Shown here: positions 34,867-43,619 of the stretch, piece by piece | Layout of the letters: each line of letters starts with the position of its first letter | How positions within the stretch are numbered: position 1 is the stretch's first letter | From: Bacteroidales bacterium | GTDB taxonomy: Bacteria > Bacteroidota > Bacteroidia > Bacteroidales > P3 | NCBI GenBank assembly: GCA_017480785.1 | Contig: JAFURZ010000008.1 | Coordinates: 115,063-179,062, forward strand | Length of the DNA stretch: 64,000 bases | Direction of reading: 5' to 3' | The notes under the pieces: generated by a model | Told to the model about the DNA's origin: nothing | What the model saw: the letters and a program-made list of their open reading frames with translations, nothing else | Databases searched by the model: none | Translations under genes and position numbers: made by a program

Positions 34867-35086
34867 CTACGACGACATCATCAACCTGCCCCACCACCAG
34901 TCGTCCACGCGGCCCCACATGTTGCTCTACGACCGGGCCGCCCAGTTTGCACCCTTCGCCGCCCTCAACGGCCATGCCGCCGTCATCGCCCATACCGCCG
35001 AGCGCCACATCGACGACGTCAACACTCCGCACTTCGAGGACGATTACCTCCTCAACCTCCTTTCGGAATCGGAATACGAAGAATAA
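34859..35086 (+). CDS. YolD-like small partner of the Y-family polymerase
   Basis: This 75-residue protein reads MSNYDDIINLPHHQSSTRPH then LLYDRAAQFAPFAALNGHAA, a pattern (Y-DDIINLPHH...RAAQFAPFAAL) found in small proteins encoded directly after UvrX-type polymerases. Its start lies 8 nt inside the polymerase gene, so translation is coupled. The tail is acidic (LLNLLSESEYEE). Function unknown; a role in controlling or assisting the polymerase is inferred from the conserved pairing. 9 nt later the fRMsr gene starts, so the three may form one transcript. Confidence 0.75.
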   Translation: MSNYDDIINLPHHQSSTRPHMLLYDRAAQFAPFAALNGHAAVIAHTAERHIDDVNTPHFEDDYLLNLLSESEYEE

Positions 35087-35095
35087 CAAAAGGAT

Positions 35096-35539
35096 ATGGA
35101 AACTAAACAAACCCAATACGAACGACTCCTGCCACAGGTACGCACCCTTTGTGAGGGCGAGAGCGACATGATAGCCAAGATGGCCAATGTGAGCGCACTG
35201 CTACATGCCGAGTTCGGTTTCTGGTGGACCGGCTTCTACCGCGTGGTCGACGACGAGCTGCTGCTGGGCCCCTTCCAGGGACCGCTGGCTTGCGTCCACA
35301 TCGCCTACGGGCGTGGTGTCTGCGGCACAGCATGGAAGGAGCGCCGCACCGTCGTGGTGCCCGATGTGGAGGAGTTCCCGGGCCATATCGCCTGTAGCTC
35401 GGAGAGCCGAAGCGAGATTGTCGTCCCTGTCTTCGAGGGTGATTCGGTTGTCGCCGTGCTTGATATCGATAGCCGTGAACTCGGCACCTTCGACGAGGTC
35501 GACGCCCGCTACCTGGAGCAAGTGGTGGCGTTGCTGTAA
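35096..35539 (+). CDS. msrC: Free methionine-(R)-sulfoxide reductase (GAF-domain fRMsr)
   Basis: This 147-residue GAF-domain enzyme reduces free methionine-R-sulfoxide using thioredoxin. The three family cysteines are present at Cys66 (GPLACVHIA), Cys76 (GRGVCGTAW) and Cys100 (HIACSS); their 10 and 24 residue spacing is the same as in E. coli fRMsr. FGFWWTGFYRVVDDELLLGP and VAVLDIDSRELGTFDEVDAR complete the fold. Length is slightly shorter than the usual 155-165 but includes all motifs. It follows the polymerase pair after 9 nt. Confidence 0.9.
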   Translation: METKQTQYERLLPQVRTLCEGESDMIAKMANVSALLHAEFGFWWTGFYRVVDDELLLGPFQGPLACVHIAYGRGVCGTAWKERRTVVVPDVEEFPGHIACSSESRSEIVVPVFEGDSVVAVLDIDSRELGTFDEVDARYLEQVVALL

Positions 35540-35611
35540 TGGTGTGGCTTCAATTAGATACACCACACTTTTTCCTCTACTTATATTCATGTGATTGTCA
35601 GCTTGATATAT

Positions 35612-35665
35612 GGCTGTTCTTCGGGAATGACCGAAGAACAACCGAAGAACAACCAGAGAACAGCC
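35612..35665. repeat. 11-bp CCGAAGAACAA palindrome
   Basis: GGCTGTTCTTCGG, centre GAATGA, then CCGAAGAACAA-CCGAAGAACAA-CCAGAGAACAG at 11-bp steps. Fold-back symmetry like the other 11-bp elements; also a possible terminator for the msrC transcript. Confidence 0.7.
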
Positions 35666-35784
35666 TTTTAACATGCTGATAATCTGGAGAGTATTATATG
35701 GTAGAATCAGGGGGATAATGTCGGTTTCGGTTTGTCGTTGAGGTACAGCTCTAAAAAAATTCTTATCAATTCAAAAAAAATACG

Positions 35785-35792
35785 TATCTTTG
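35785..35792 (+). promoter_or_regulatory. -7 box TATCTTTG placed 8 nt before ATG 35801
   Basis: TATCTTTGCAGTTTGAATG, almost identical in sequence and spacing to 33381-33399, again implying a near-leaderless mRNA. Confidence 0.7.
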
Positions 35793-35800
35793 CAGTTTGA

Positions 35801-36139
35801 ATGTCTGATGACATGACGATTGGGTTTCAACATAAAGAACTGGCCAACAGCCGATGGGCACAGATGTCGTTGGCTGAGCAGATGCTGAACATCGGCAGCG
35901 AAGTGTCGCGTGCCAACCGGTGGAAGGCCAAGGGTAATATGGAGCAGTGTCATCGTGCCGCCGACCGGGCTCTGGAATTGGTGTCGCTGACTATCGATGC
36001 TCAACGCGGCAAGCATAACCTTGGCGAGTTCACCCGGATGTATGAGGTTTTGGCTGACTATTACTATGGAGAAAACTACTACCAGACCGACTCCGTGAAA
36101 CTGCAACACAGTTTTGATATCTTCTACCACCCGAAATAA
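35801..36139 (+). CDS. Conserved small helical protein of unknown function
   Basis: This 112-residue protein reads GFQHKELANSRWAQMSLAEQ, MLNIGSEVSRANRWKAKGNM, HRAADRALELVSLTIDAQRG and LADYYYGENYYQTDSVKLQH. I recall the W..MSLAEQ..NIGSEV.R...W..KG pattern from small proteins spread through Bacteroidota and Firmicutes, but no function is known to me. It looks all-helical, has no signal peptide, and could be a HEPN-like minimal domain, though the RxxxxH motif is not visible. It starts right at its promoter. A 42-residue membrane ORF and pheT follow on the same strand. Confidence 0.65.
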   Translation: MSDDMTIGFQHKELANSRWAQMSLAEQMLNIGSEVSRANRWKAKGNMEQCHRAADRALELVSLTIDAQRGKHNLGEFTRMYEVLADYYYGENYYQTDSVKLQHSFDIFYHPK

Positions 36140-36152
36140 AAATAATACCATT

Positions 36153-36281
36153 ATGGGATATGTTGTAATAGCGGTAGTCTTTCTGCTTCTTTGGGCATTT
36201 AGAGTCAAGCATTTTCATTGGCTCACAGGAGAGTGGAAAGGTGATAAGAATAAGGAAGATACACAGCACAAGAATAAATAA
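36153..36281 (+). CDS. 42-residue single-span membrane peptide upstream of pheT
   Basis: MGYVVIAVVFLLLWAFRVKH forms one membrane helix with a basic stop-transfer, then a hydrophilic tail rich in Lys, Asp and Asn. The ORF starts 13 nt after the 112-residue gene and ends 9 nt before pheT, so it fits an operon. Too short for confident family assignment; its protein-like character (hydrophobic core then charged tail) supports it being real. Confidence 0.5.
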   Translation: MGYVVIAVVFLLLWAFRVKHFHWLTGEWKGDKNKEDTQHKNK

Positions 36282-36290
36282 TACACAAAT

Positions 36291-38771
36291 ATGAACATAT
36301 CATTCGATTGGCTTAAAGAGTATGTGGATATTGAGGACATGACGCCTCAACAACTGGACGACTTGCTGACTTTCTCCGGTCTGGAGGTGGACGGCATAGA
36401 GAAGGTGGAGACCATCAAAGGCGGCCTGGAGCATGTGGTGATTGCCCAGGTGCTCACCTGCGAGCCGCATCCCGACAGCGACCACCTGCACCTGACCACG
36501 GTCGACGTGGGTGGCGAGCGCCCGCTCAACATCGTCTGCGGCGCCCCCAACGTGGCTGCCGGCCAGAAGGTGGTGTGCGCCCAGATTGGCACCAAGATAT
36601 ACACCTCCGACACCGAATACTACGAGATAAAAAAAGGCAAGCTGCGCGGCGCCGTCAGCGAGGGCATGCTCTGTGCGGCCGACGAGTTGCAGCTGGGCAC
36701 CGACCACGCAGGCATTATGGTGCTGCCCGATGATGCCCCGGTGGGCATGCCCGCCAAGGACTACTTTCACGTGAAGGACGACTACCTGATTGAGGTGGCC
36801 ATCACGGCCAACCGCATGGATGCCATCTCGCACATCGGCGTGGCCCGCGACGTGGTGGCTGTCCGCAACACCCGCGAAGGGAAGCAGCTGAAGATAAAAT
36901 GGCCAGAGGTGGAGAATGGAGAGTGGAAAACGGAGAGTGATAAGGCTATCAGGGTAACCGTCGAAGACCCCAGTCTCTGTCCGCGCTATACCGGTATCAC
37001 CCTGCGCGGTGTGAAAGTAGGGGAGAGCCCCGAGTGGTTGCAGAACCGCCTGCGCACCGTGGGGCTGCGTCCCATCAACAATGTGGTGGATGTGACCAAC
37101 TTCGTGATGATGGAGGTGGGACAGCCGCTGCATGCCTTCGATGCCGACCAGATTGCCGGCAACCACGTCATCGTGAAGACCCTGCCGCAGGGCACCAAGT
37201 TCGTCACCCTCGACGGCGTGGAGCGCACCCTCGATGCCCGCGACCTGATGATATGTAATGAGCAGGAAGGCATGTGCATCGCTGGTGTCTTCGGCGGACT
37301 GAAGAGCGGCACCACCATGGAGACCAAGAACGTCTTCCTCGAGAGTGCTTTCTTCAACCCCGTGAGCATCCGCAAGACCAGCCAGCGCCACACGCTGAAG
37401 ACCGATGCTAGCTACCGCTACGAGCGCACCTGCGACCCCAACATCACCGAGTGGGCCCTGCGCCGCGCCGTGAAGCTCATCCAGGAACTCGCCGGCGGCG
37501 AGGTCTGCGGCCAGATGGTTGACCTTTACCCCAAGCCCATTGAGAAGCCTGTGGTTGAGGTGAACTTCCGCCGCATGTTCGACCTCGTGGGGCAGGACAT
37601 CCCGCTCGAGGCCGTCCGCACCGCCCTCACCTCGCTCGACATCGAGATAGTAGGTGAGACCGCCGAGGGCATGACCCTGAAGGTGCCTACATGCAAGGCC
37701 GACGTGACGCGCGAGTGCGACATCGTTGAAGAGATTATGCGCATCTATGGCTACAACAACATCCACATCGGCGAGACCGTCAACAGCTGCCTCTCCTATG
37801 GCAAGAAACCCGACCCGCGCAAGCTGAAGAACGCCGTGAGCGACTACCTCACCGACAACGGCTTCAGCGAGATTATGAACAACTCGCTCACCAAGAGTGA
37901 ATACTACGACGCAAACCCCGACTTTCCCGCCGACCGTTGCATCCCCATCATCAACCCCCTGTCGAAGGAGCTCAACGTCATGCGCCAGACATTGCTCTAC
38001 AGCGGTCTGGAGTGTATCGCCCGCAATATCAATTTCCGCATCCTCGACCAGAAGCTGTACGAGTTCGGCCGCAGCTATGTGAAGACCGACGAGGCCGCCA
38101 ACCAGGAGCTGCCCGTCACCAAGCGCTTCAACGAGACCGAGCATGTCTCCATCTTTATGACCGGCAAGATGACGGCCGAGAGCTGGATGATGAAACCCGC
38201 TGACACCGACTTCTACTACCTCAAGGCCTACGTGATGAACATTCTGCACCGCATGCGCGTCAATATGGGTCGCATGGAGATGGTGCCGACGCAATACAAG
38301 TTCTTCGCCGAAGGCCTCGACATCGTGCAGCGCGACAGCAAGAAGCTGCTGGGTACCATCGGCCGCATCGGCCGCGAGACACTGAAGACGATGGATATGA
38401 AGCAGCCCGTCTACTATGCCGACCTCAACTGGACGCTCCTGCTCAAGCAGTACCCCGCCAAGGAGGTGCTCTATCAGGAAGTGGCCAAGTTCCCCGAGGT
38501 GCGTCGCGACCTGGCCCTCGTCCTGCGCAAGGACGTCACCTTCGCACAGGTCGAGCAGGCCGCCCTGCAGTGCGAGAAGAAGCTCCTCAAGAGCGTCAGC
38601 CTCTTCGACGTCTATGAAGGCAAGGGCATCACCGAAGGCTTCAAGTCCTACGCCGTCAGCTTCATCCTGCAGGACAAGGACAAGACCCTCAACGACAAGC
38701 AGATTGAGGCTACCATGGCCAAGATACAGAAGACCCTCGAAACCCAGCTTGGTGCGAAGATACGCGGATAA
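36291..38771 (+). CDS. pheT: Phenylalanyl-tRNA synthetase beta subunit
   Basis: PheT (826 residues) forms an alpha2-beta2 enzyme that charges tRNA-Phe. Domain order is standard: MNISFDWLKEYVDIEDMTPQ, OB-fold tRNA-binding domain (residues 40-155, CEPHPDSDHLHLTTVDVGGE), B3/B4 editing domain (PRYTGITLRGVKVGESPEWL to GGLKSGTTMETKNVFLESAF), B5, synthetase-like core, and FDX-ACB domain at the C-terminus (FPEVRRDLALVLRKDVTFAQ). Residues 206-217 (ENGEWKTESD) are encoded by a heptamer array (36908-36941) sitting in a linker. pheS is not in the window, as is common in Bacteroidota. A terminator follows at 38800. Confidence 0.97.
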   Translation: MNISFDWLKEYVDIEDMTPQQLDDLLTFSGLEVDGIEKVETIKGGLEHVVIAQVLTCEPHPDSDHLHLTTVDVGGERPLNIVCGAPNVAAGQKVVCAQIGTKIYTSDTEYYEIKKGKLRGAVSEGMLCAADELQLGTDHAGIMVLPDDAPVGMPAKDYFHVKDDYLIEVAITANRMDAISHIGVARDVVAVRNTREGKQLKIKWPEVENGEWKTESDKAIRVTVEDPSLCPRYTGITLRGVKVGESPEWLQNRLRTVGLRPINNVVDVTNFVMMEVGQPLHAFDADQIAGNHVIVKTLPQGTKFVTLDGVERTLDARDLMICNEQEGMCIAGVFGGLKSGTTMETKNVFLESAFFNPVSIRKTSQRHTLKTDASYRYERTCDPNITEWALRRAVKLIQELAGGEVCGQMVDLYPKPIEKPVVEVNFRRMFDLVGQDIPLEAVRTALTSLDIEIVGETAEGMTLKVPTCKADVTRECDIVEEIMRIYGYNNIHIGETVNSCLSYGKKPDPRKLKNAVSDYLTDNGFSEIMNNSLTKSEYYDANPDFPADRCIPIINPLSKELNVMRQTLLYSGLECIARNINFRILDQKLYEFGRSYVKTDEAANQELPVTKRFNETEHVSIFMTGKMTAESWMMKPADTDFYYLKAYVMNILHRMRVNMGRMEMVPTQYKFFAEGLDIVQRDSKKLLGTIGRIGRETLKTMDMKQPVYYADLNWTLLLKQYPAKEVLYQEVAKFPEVRRDLALVLRKDVTFAQVEQAALQCEKKLLKSVSLFDVYEGKGITEGFKSYAVSFILQDKDKTLNDKQIEATMAKIQKTLETQLGAKIRG
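36908..36941 (+). repeat. In-frame heptamer array in pheT
   Basis: GTGGAGAATGGAGAGTGGAA then AACGGAGAGTG, degenerate period 7, between OB-fold and B3/B4 domains. Confidence 0.6.
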
Positions 38772-38799
38772 AGGTCTTTGCCGTCAGGCATAGGAAAAG

Positions 38800-38830
38800 A
38801 ATAGCCGGTCAATCCCATTGGCCGGCTATT
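38800..38830. terminator. Bidirectional intrinsic terminator after pheT
   Basis: 14-bp stem with one G-U pair (AATAGCCGGTCAAT / ATTGGCCGGCTATT), loop CCC, T tract on both sides; shared with the convergent zinc peptidase gene. Confidence 0.85.
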
Positions 38831-38921
38831 TTTATCCACATCAACTCCGCATCAACACCACACCAACTCCACATGTGCTCCACCCTCGGGGGTGGAGGTG
38901 GTGGGTGTGGTGAGGAGGTGG

Positions 38922-39779
38922 CTACAGCGAATTGTAGCTGGGACTGAACGTGTCGCCACCGGCGAGGTTGCCGGTGGTGAGGCCTTTCTTGAGCCAGCGC
39001 ATGCGCTGGGCCGAGGTGCCGTGGGTGAAGCTCTCGGGGGTGGAGTAGCCGCGGGCCTTCTTCTGCAGGTAGTCGTCGCCAATCTTCTGTGCGGCATTGA
39101 TGGCCTCCTCGATGTCGCCGTCCTGGAGCGAGCCGAACATCTTGTTCTCGTGGTAGCCCCACACGCCGGCGTAGTAGTCGGCCTGGAGCTCGATGCGCAC
39201 CGAGGTGCGGTTCTTGTCGGTCTCGTTCTGCCGGGCCATCTGGCTGTGGGCCTGGTCGAGGGTGCCGAGGAGGTGCTGCACGTGGTGGCCCACCTCATGG
39301 GCAATGACATAGGCGCAGGCGAAGTCGCCTCCGGCACCGATGCTGGTGCTCATCTCGTTGAAGAAGTCAAGGTCGAGGTAGACCTGCTCGTCGGCCGAGC
39401 AGTAGAAGGGACCGGCCGACGAGGTGGCGCCGCCGCAGGCGCTCTGCACCGAGCCGTGGAAGAGGATGAGCTTGGGGGCGCGGTAGGTGAGCCCTTGGCG
39501 TTTGAACTCGGCAGTCCACACGTCCTCGGTCGAGGCGAGTATCTGCAGGGCGAAGGTCTTGAACTCCTCTTCCTGTGCCGTGGGGGTGTAACCCTCGCTG
39601 GATTGAACCTGGTTGGAGGCTACCTGCTGGATGACGTCCGAGGGGTTGCCTCCGAGAAGGAGCATGATGAGGGCCACGATGATGGCGCCGCCGCCACCGA
39701 AGCCGGCAATCTTGCCGACGCTGCCTTTTCCGCGTCGGTCTTCGTAATTGGTGCTTTGTCTGCGATTGTTAAGGTCCAT
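38922..39779 (-). CDS. Neutral zinc metallopeptidase, YpfJ-like membrane protein
   Basis: I start it at ATG 39779 (MDLNNRRQSTNYEDRRGKGS), 285 residues; the longer frame to 40016 only reads antisense to the glycosyltransferase. An N-terminal membrane helix (GGAIIVALIMLLLGG, residues 30-44) is followed by the zinc peptidase domain with HEVGHH (161-166) and a downstream ELQADYYAGVWGY giving the third ligand. Two Cys (SACGGATSSAGPFYC) are typical of the family. It probably acts at the envelope on unknown substrates. The glycosyltransferase stop is 11 nt upstream, so the genes 46294-38922 may be one long minus-strand operon. Confidence 0.88.
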   Translation of the reverse strand: MDLNNRRQSTNYEDRRGKGSVGKIAGFGGGGAIIVALIMLLLGGNPSDVIQQVASNQVQSSEGYTPTAQEEEFKTFALQILASTEDVWTAEFKRQGLTYRAPKLILFHGSVQSACGGATSSAGPFYCSADEQVYLDLDFFNEMSTSIGAGGDFACAYVIAHEVGHHVQHLLGTLDQAHSQMARQNETDKNRTSVRIELQADYYAGVWGYHENKMFGSLQDGDIEEAINAAQKIGDDYLQKKARGYSTPESFTHGTSAQRMRWLKKGLTTGNLAGGDTFSPSYNSL

Positions 39780-39790
39780 GGGGTTGGATT

Positions 39791-40954
39791 TTATAGTTTT
39801 AAAGTATTTAATATTTCTTCCAGCGGCTCGACGGCGGCAGGCCAGGAGAAGTGCTCCAGCACAAAGCGGTGGCCTCCGTCGGCAATGGCGTGGTGCATCT
39901 CGTCGATGGTGAGTTTCACTATCAGGTCGGCAATCTCTTCGGCGGTGTCTCCCACCAGCAGGTGCTCCCAGGGGGTGGCTCCCAGCGGGGTGGCGGCGAT
40001 GGATGTGGTGACGCATGGCAAGCCCATCGCCATGGCTTCAAGCAGTTTGTTCTGCATACCGCTGCCTATGCGCATGGGGGCTACGAACATGCGGGCCGAG
40101 GCGTAGGCGCTGCGTATGTCGGGCAGGCGGCCGCTGACGGTGACCCTCGGGCCGGCCAGTGCCCGCACGGCAGGCTTGGGGTCGGCACCAGCTATCAGCA
40201 CGTTGATGCCGTAGGGGCATCGCTTCCATACCGTTGGCATTATTTCGTTCACCAGCCAGCATGCCGCGTCGACATTGGGCGCGTAGGACATGTTGCCGGT
40301 GAAGACAATACTGTACTTCGGGCTGACGCCTGCAGCACGGGGGCTGAAGTAGTCGGTATCCACGCCGTTGGGGACGAGGTGGACTGAGGGGCTGATGGCG
40401 TCGCGGTCGGCTGGCGCGATGACGGTGGTGGCGTCGAAGAGGGCGAGGGCCTGCTGCTCGTAGCGTTGCAGGGCCCGGCTCTCGTAGTGGAGTATCCACC
40501 GCAGGGGACCGTGCGAGTACTCCATGCGGCGGTGTGTGTTGAGCGAGAGGGCATCCTGGAAGTCGAGCACTTTGCGGCATGAGGAGCCTTCTACGGTGGG
40601 TATGGTCCGCACCATCTGGCAATAGACCACGTCGGGTTGCACTTGCTGCTCCCAGCGAAGGTACTCTTGCCGGGCCCGCCGCAAGGTCCAATAGCCTGCC
40701 TGCAGGGGCTTGCCTCCGAGAAATGCTTTCAGCACCCCCCAAGCGCTCTCCCACCAATGCAGGTGCACGTAGTCGACGGCGGTGCAGAGGGTGTGCAGGT
40801 GGTCGTAGTCGTCGTGAGGCACCCGCTTGTGCGACAGGGCGAAGAGGTGCACTTCGTGCCGTTTGGCAAGTTCGACAATCTGGTGGTAGGCGCGCAGTTT
40901 GTCACCCTTGTCGAGCGGGTAGGGGAAGCGAGGCAGGACTACGAGTATTCTCAT
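39791..40954 (-). CDS. GT4-type glycosyltransferase
   Basis: This 387-residue protein starts MRILVVLPRFPYPLDKGDKL, the usual N-terminus of GT-B enzymes of the TIGR03087-like group, and contains VIAPADRDAISPSVHLVPNG, VDTDYFSPRA, SIVFTGNMSYAPNVDAACWL and the donor-site region MRIGSGMQNKLLEAMAMGLP with SIAATPLGA. These are standard GT4 features. It transfers a sugar to an unknown acceptor, probably in envelope polysaccharide synthesis. It lies 3 nt after the topoisomerase gene and 11 nt before the zinc peptidase gene, in one minus-strand transcription unit. Confidence 0.88.
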   Translation of the reverse strand: MRILVVLPRFPYPLDKGDKLRAYHQIVELAKRHEVHLFALSHKRVPHDDYDHLHTLCTAVDYVHLHWWESAWGVLKAFLGGKPLQAGYWTLRRARQEYLRWEQQVQPDVVYCQMVRTIPTVEGSSCRKVLDFQDALSLNTHRRMEYSHGPLRWILHYESRALQRYEQQALALFDATTVIAPADRDAISPSVHLVPNGVDTDYFSPRAAGVSPKYSIVFTGNMSYAPNVDAACWLVNEIMPTVWKRCPYGINVLIAGADPKPAVRALAGPRVTVSGRLPDIRSAYASARMFVAPMRIGSGMQNKLLEAMAMGLPCVTTSIAATPLGATPWEHLLVGDTAEEIADLIVKLTIDEMHHAIADGGHRFVLEHFSWPAAVEPLEEILNTLKL

Positions 40955-40957
40955 GGA

Positions 40958-43606
40958 TTAGAATAGTTGTGTCTGTGTGCCTTCGGCAAAGCCTATACGG
41001 TCTGATGGTTCCGGCTGGTCGGTCTGTTCCGGCTGGTTAGATGGCTCCGGCGCGGGCTCGGGGTCTTCCTTGAGGGGCTGCAGCCAGTTGAACTGCTCCA
41101 CGGCGAAGGTGGTGACGCGTTTGCCACGGGCCTTGTTGCTCTTGACGCCGATGAAGTCTTCCACCTCGATAATCTCGCTCTGTATCTTTTTGCCGCTGTC
41201 TTCGGTGTAGACCACCTCGAGTCGCGGGAAGAAATCCATGTTGTAGGCAAGCATCGTGCTTCCGTCGTCGTCGAGGAAGGGTGTCTTGCGGTCGGAGGGC
41301 TCGGGGACGAAGCGCTTTAGGTAGGGGTAACCTTCGGGCGAGCGGTAGAGGATGGTGACAATCTGGTCAGGGCGGAATTTGCGCAGCTCGACGAGGTCGT
41401 CGTCATAGTGGTTGGTGAGGTCGAACGAGGTGGTGCGGTAGTTGGCGCTTTGGTTGATGCAAAGAATCTTGTCCTCCCCCTTGAATTCGCCGAGGTAGCG
41501 GCCGGCTTCGTTTGTGTTCAGCCGCTTGACACTCTCGTCGAACCATATTTTGCGGGCAGAGAGGGTGCTGATGCCCGACTCCTTGAGGTTGATGGAACGG
41601 ACGGGGTTGCGGGTGAGGATGTTGCCAATCGACTGGCGCCCCTTGATGGCGAGGGATTTGAAGTCGAACTCGAAGGACACCTTCTTGATTTTGGGACTGC
41701 TGACGTGGTGCACTGTGACCACTTCGGCCTCGCCGTTGGGGTTGGCGGTGAAGTAGAGCACCTTGCTCCCGCGGCTCCCTTTGGTTAGGGAGTATTCGCG
41801 GTCGCGGGTGATGGCGGTCACCGAAAAGCGTTTCACCATGGCGTAGCCGGCCGTGCCGTCGCGATAGATGAGGTTGTAGACCGTGCGCTCGTCGCGTTTG
41901 CGGAAGACATTGATGTAGAGTATCTCCTTGCAGTCTTTCGACCCCACGAAGCCTTTCTCCTGCACCTTGGTGACCATGAATGTGCCGTCGCGGCGGAAGA
42001 CGATGATGTCGTCCATACGGGAGCATTCGCAGGCCACCTCGACACCCTCTTCTCGCTTGAGCCCCCATCCGGCAAATCCGGTCTGGTAGTTGACATAGAG
42101 TTTCTCGTTGGCCAGGGTGACAGCGGATGTCTCGATATCCTCGAAGTTGCGGATTTCCGTCTTGCGTTCGCGGCCAGCGCCATACTTCTTCAGGATGTCC
42201 TGGAAGTAGCGGATGGCGTAGTCGGTGAGGTGGGCGAGGTGGTTCTTCACCTCGTCGATGGTCATCTCGATGGTGGCAATCTCGTCGATAGCCTTCTTGA
42301 TGTCGAACTTGGAGATTTTGCGTACGGGTTTCTCGGTGAGTTTGAGGACGTCGTCGCGTGTGATGTCCCGCTTGAATTTCTTGCGGTAGGGGCCGAAGGC
42401 GGCGAGCATGTCGTCCACCTGTTCCTCCCAGGAGACGCTGTCCTTCTTCTCCATTTTCTTGTATATGCCTTTCTCGAAGAATATCTTTTCCAGGCTTACC
42501 CAGTGCCAACGGTCCTCGAGTTCGCCGAGCTGTATCTCTAGCTCCTGCCGCAGTAGGTCGCGAGTGCGGAAGGTGTTGTGGCGCAGTATGTCGCTGGCGG
42601 TCATGAAGACGGGCTTGTTGTCGACGATGACGCAGGTCTGGGGCGAGAAGCTTATCTGGCAGGAGGTGAACTTATAGAGCAGGTCGATGGTCTGGTCCGG
42701 ACTGACGCCGGTGGGCAGATAGACCAGTATCTCGACTTCGGCGGCGGTATTGTCGTCGATTTTCTTGATGTCTATCTTCTTTGCCTCGTTGGCGGAGAGG
42801 ATGCTTGTGATGAGGGCATCGGTGGTGACGGTGTAGGGCAGCTCGGTGATGACGATGGCCTTGCGCTTGTCGTCGTAGTGCATCTTGGCGCGGATGCGGA
42901 GTCGTCCGCCGAGGGCGGCATCATTGTAGCGGCTCACGTCGATGAGGCCTCCCGTCGGGAAGTCGGGAAGGATTTCAAACGGCTCCTCGCGTAGTATCTT
43001 TACGCTTGCCTCCAGCAGCTCGCAGAAGTTGTAGGGCAGGATGACGCTCGTCAGGGTGACGGCGATGCCTTTGGTGCCCTGGGCCAGCAGCAGGGGGAAC
43101 TTGACCGGCAGGGTGACAGGCTCCTGTTTGCGTCCGTCGTAGGAGGGCTTCCACTGGGTGGTCTTGGGGTTGAAGACCACATCCTTGGCGAATTTGGATA
43201 GGCGGGCTTCTATGTATCGTCCGGCAGCGGCCTCGTCGCCGGTTAGTATGTTGCCCCAGTTGCCCTGGCAGTCGATGAGCAGCTCTTTCTGCCCCATGTT
43301 GACGAGGGCGTCCTTGATAGAGGCGTCGCCGTGGGGGTGATACTGCATCGTGTTGCCCACGATGTTGGCCACCTTTGTGTAGCGCCCGTCGTCGGTCTCG
43401 CGCATGGCGTGCAGTATGCGGCGCTGCACTGGCTTCAGTCCGTCGTCGATATCGGGCACCGAACGGTCCAGGATGACGTCGCTGGCATAGTCAATCCAGT
43501 AGTCTTTGAACATGCCGCTGAGCGACATCGTCGTCCCTTCGCTGTCGGGCTGTCCCCCCGGGGTATTCTCTATGTTCTCTTGGGTGATGTCTTCGTTTTC
43601 GTCCAT
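40958..43606 (-). CDS. parC: Type IIA topoisomerase A subunit (ParC/GyrA family)
   Basis: I start at ATG 43606 (MDENEDITQENIENTPGGQP), 882 residues, 13 nt after lepB; the longer frame to 43774 runs antisense-like through lepB. The breakage-reunion domain has DVILDRSVPDIDDGLKPVQR, MQYHPHGDASIKDALV and AAAGRYIEARLSKF with the catalytic Tyr131. Coiled-coil and beta-pinwheel regions follow (EKLYVNYQTGFAGWGLKREE). The Pro/Glu-rich tail (EPAPEPSNQPEQTDQPEPS) is encoded by an 18-bp repeat. In Bacteroidota this lineage is usually the ParC-like second A subunit; the partner parE is outside the window. A GyrA label cannot be fully excluded. Confidence 0.88.
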   Translation of the reverse strand: MDENEDITQENIENTPGGQPDSEGTTMSLSGMFKDYWIDYASDVILDRSVPDIDDGLKPVQRRILHAMRETDDGRYTKVANIVGNTMQYHPHGDASIKDALVNMGQKELLIDCQGNWGNILTGDEAAAGRYIEARLSKFAKDVVFNPKTTQWKPSYDGRKQEPVTLPVKFPLLLAQGTKGIAVTLTSVILPYNFCELLEASVKILREEPFEILPDFPTGGLIDVSRYNDAALGGRLRIRAKMHYDDKRKAIVITELPYTVTTDALITSILSANEAKKIDIKKIDDNTAAEVEILVYLPTGVSPDQTIDLLYKFTSCQISFSPQTCVIVDNKPVFMTASDILRHNTFRTRDLLRQELEIQLGELEDRWHWVSLEKIFFEKGIYKKMEKKDSVSWEEQVDDMLAAFGPYRKKFKRDITRDDVLKLTEKPVRKISKFDIKKAIDEIATIEMTIDEVKNHLAHLTDYAIRYFQDILKKYGAGRERKTEIRNFEDIETSAVTLANEKLYVNYQTGFAGWGLKREEGVEVACECSRMDDIIVFRRDGTFMVTKVQEKGFVGSKDCKEILYINVFRKRDERTVYNLIYRDGTAGYAMVKRFSVTAITRDREYSLTKGSRGSKVLYFTANPNGEAEVVTVHHVSSPKIKKVSFEFDFKSLAIKGRQSIGNILTRNPVRSINLKESGISTLSARKIWFDESVKRLNTNEAGRYLGEFKGEDKILCINQSANYRTTSFDLTNHYDDDLVELRKFRPDQIVTILYRSPEGYPYLKRFVPEPSDRKTPFLDDDGSTMLAYNMDFFPRLEVVYTEDSGKKIQSEIIEVEDFIGVKSNKARGKRVTTFAVEQFNWLQPLKEDPEPAPEPSNQPEQTDQPEPSDRIGFAEGTQTQLF

Positions 43607-43619
43607 GGTGTGTGCTCTA

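Noticed and set aside
36300-38294. 664-residue frame opposite pheT
   Set aside because: Antisense shadow; no motifs and composition typical of reverse-frame GC-rich sequence.
39780-40016. Longer zinc peptidase frame
   Set aside because: Reads through the end of the glycosyltransferase gene in another frame; Arg/His-rich nonsense before MDLNNRR.
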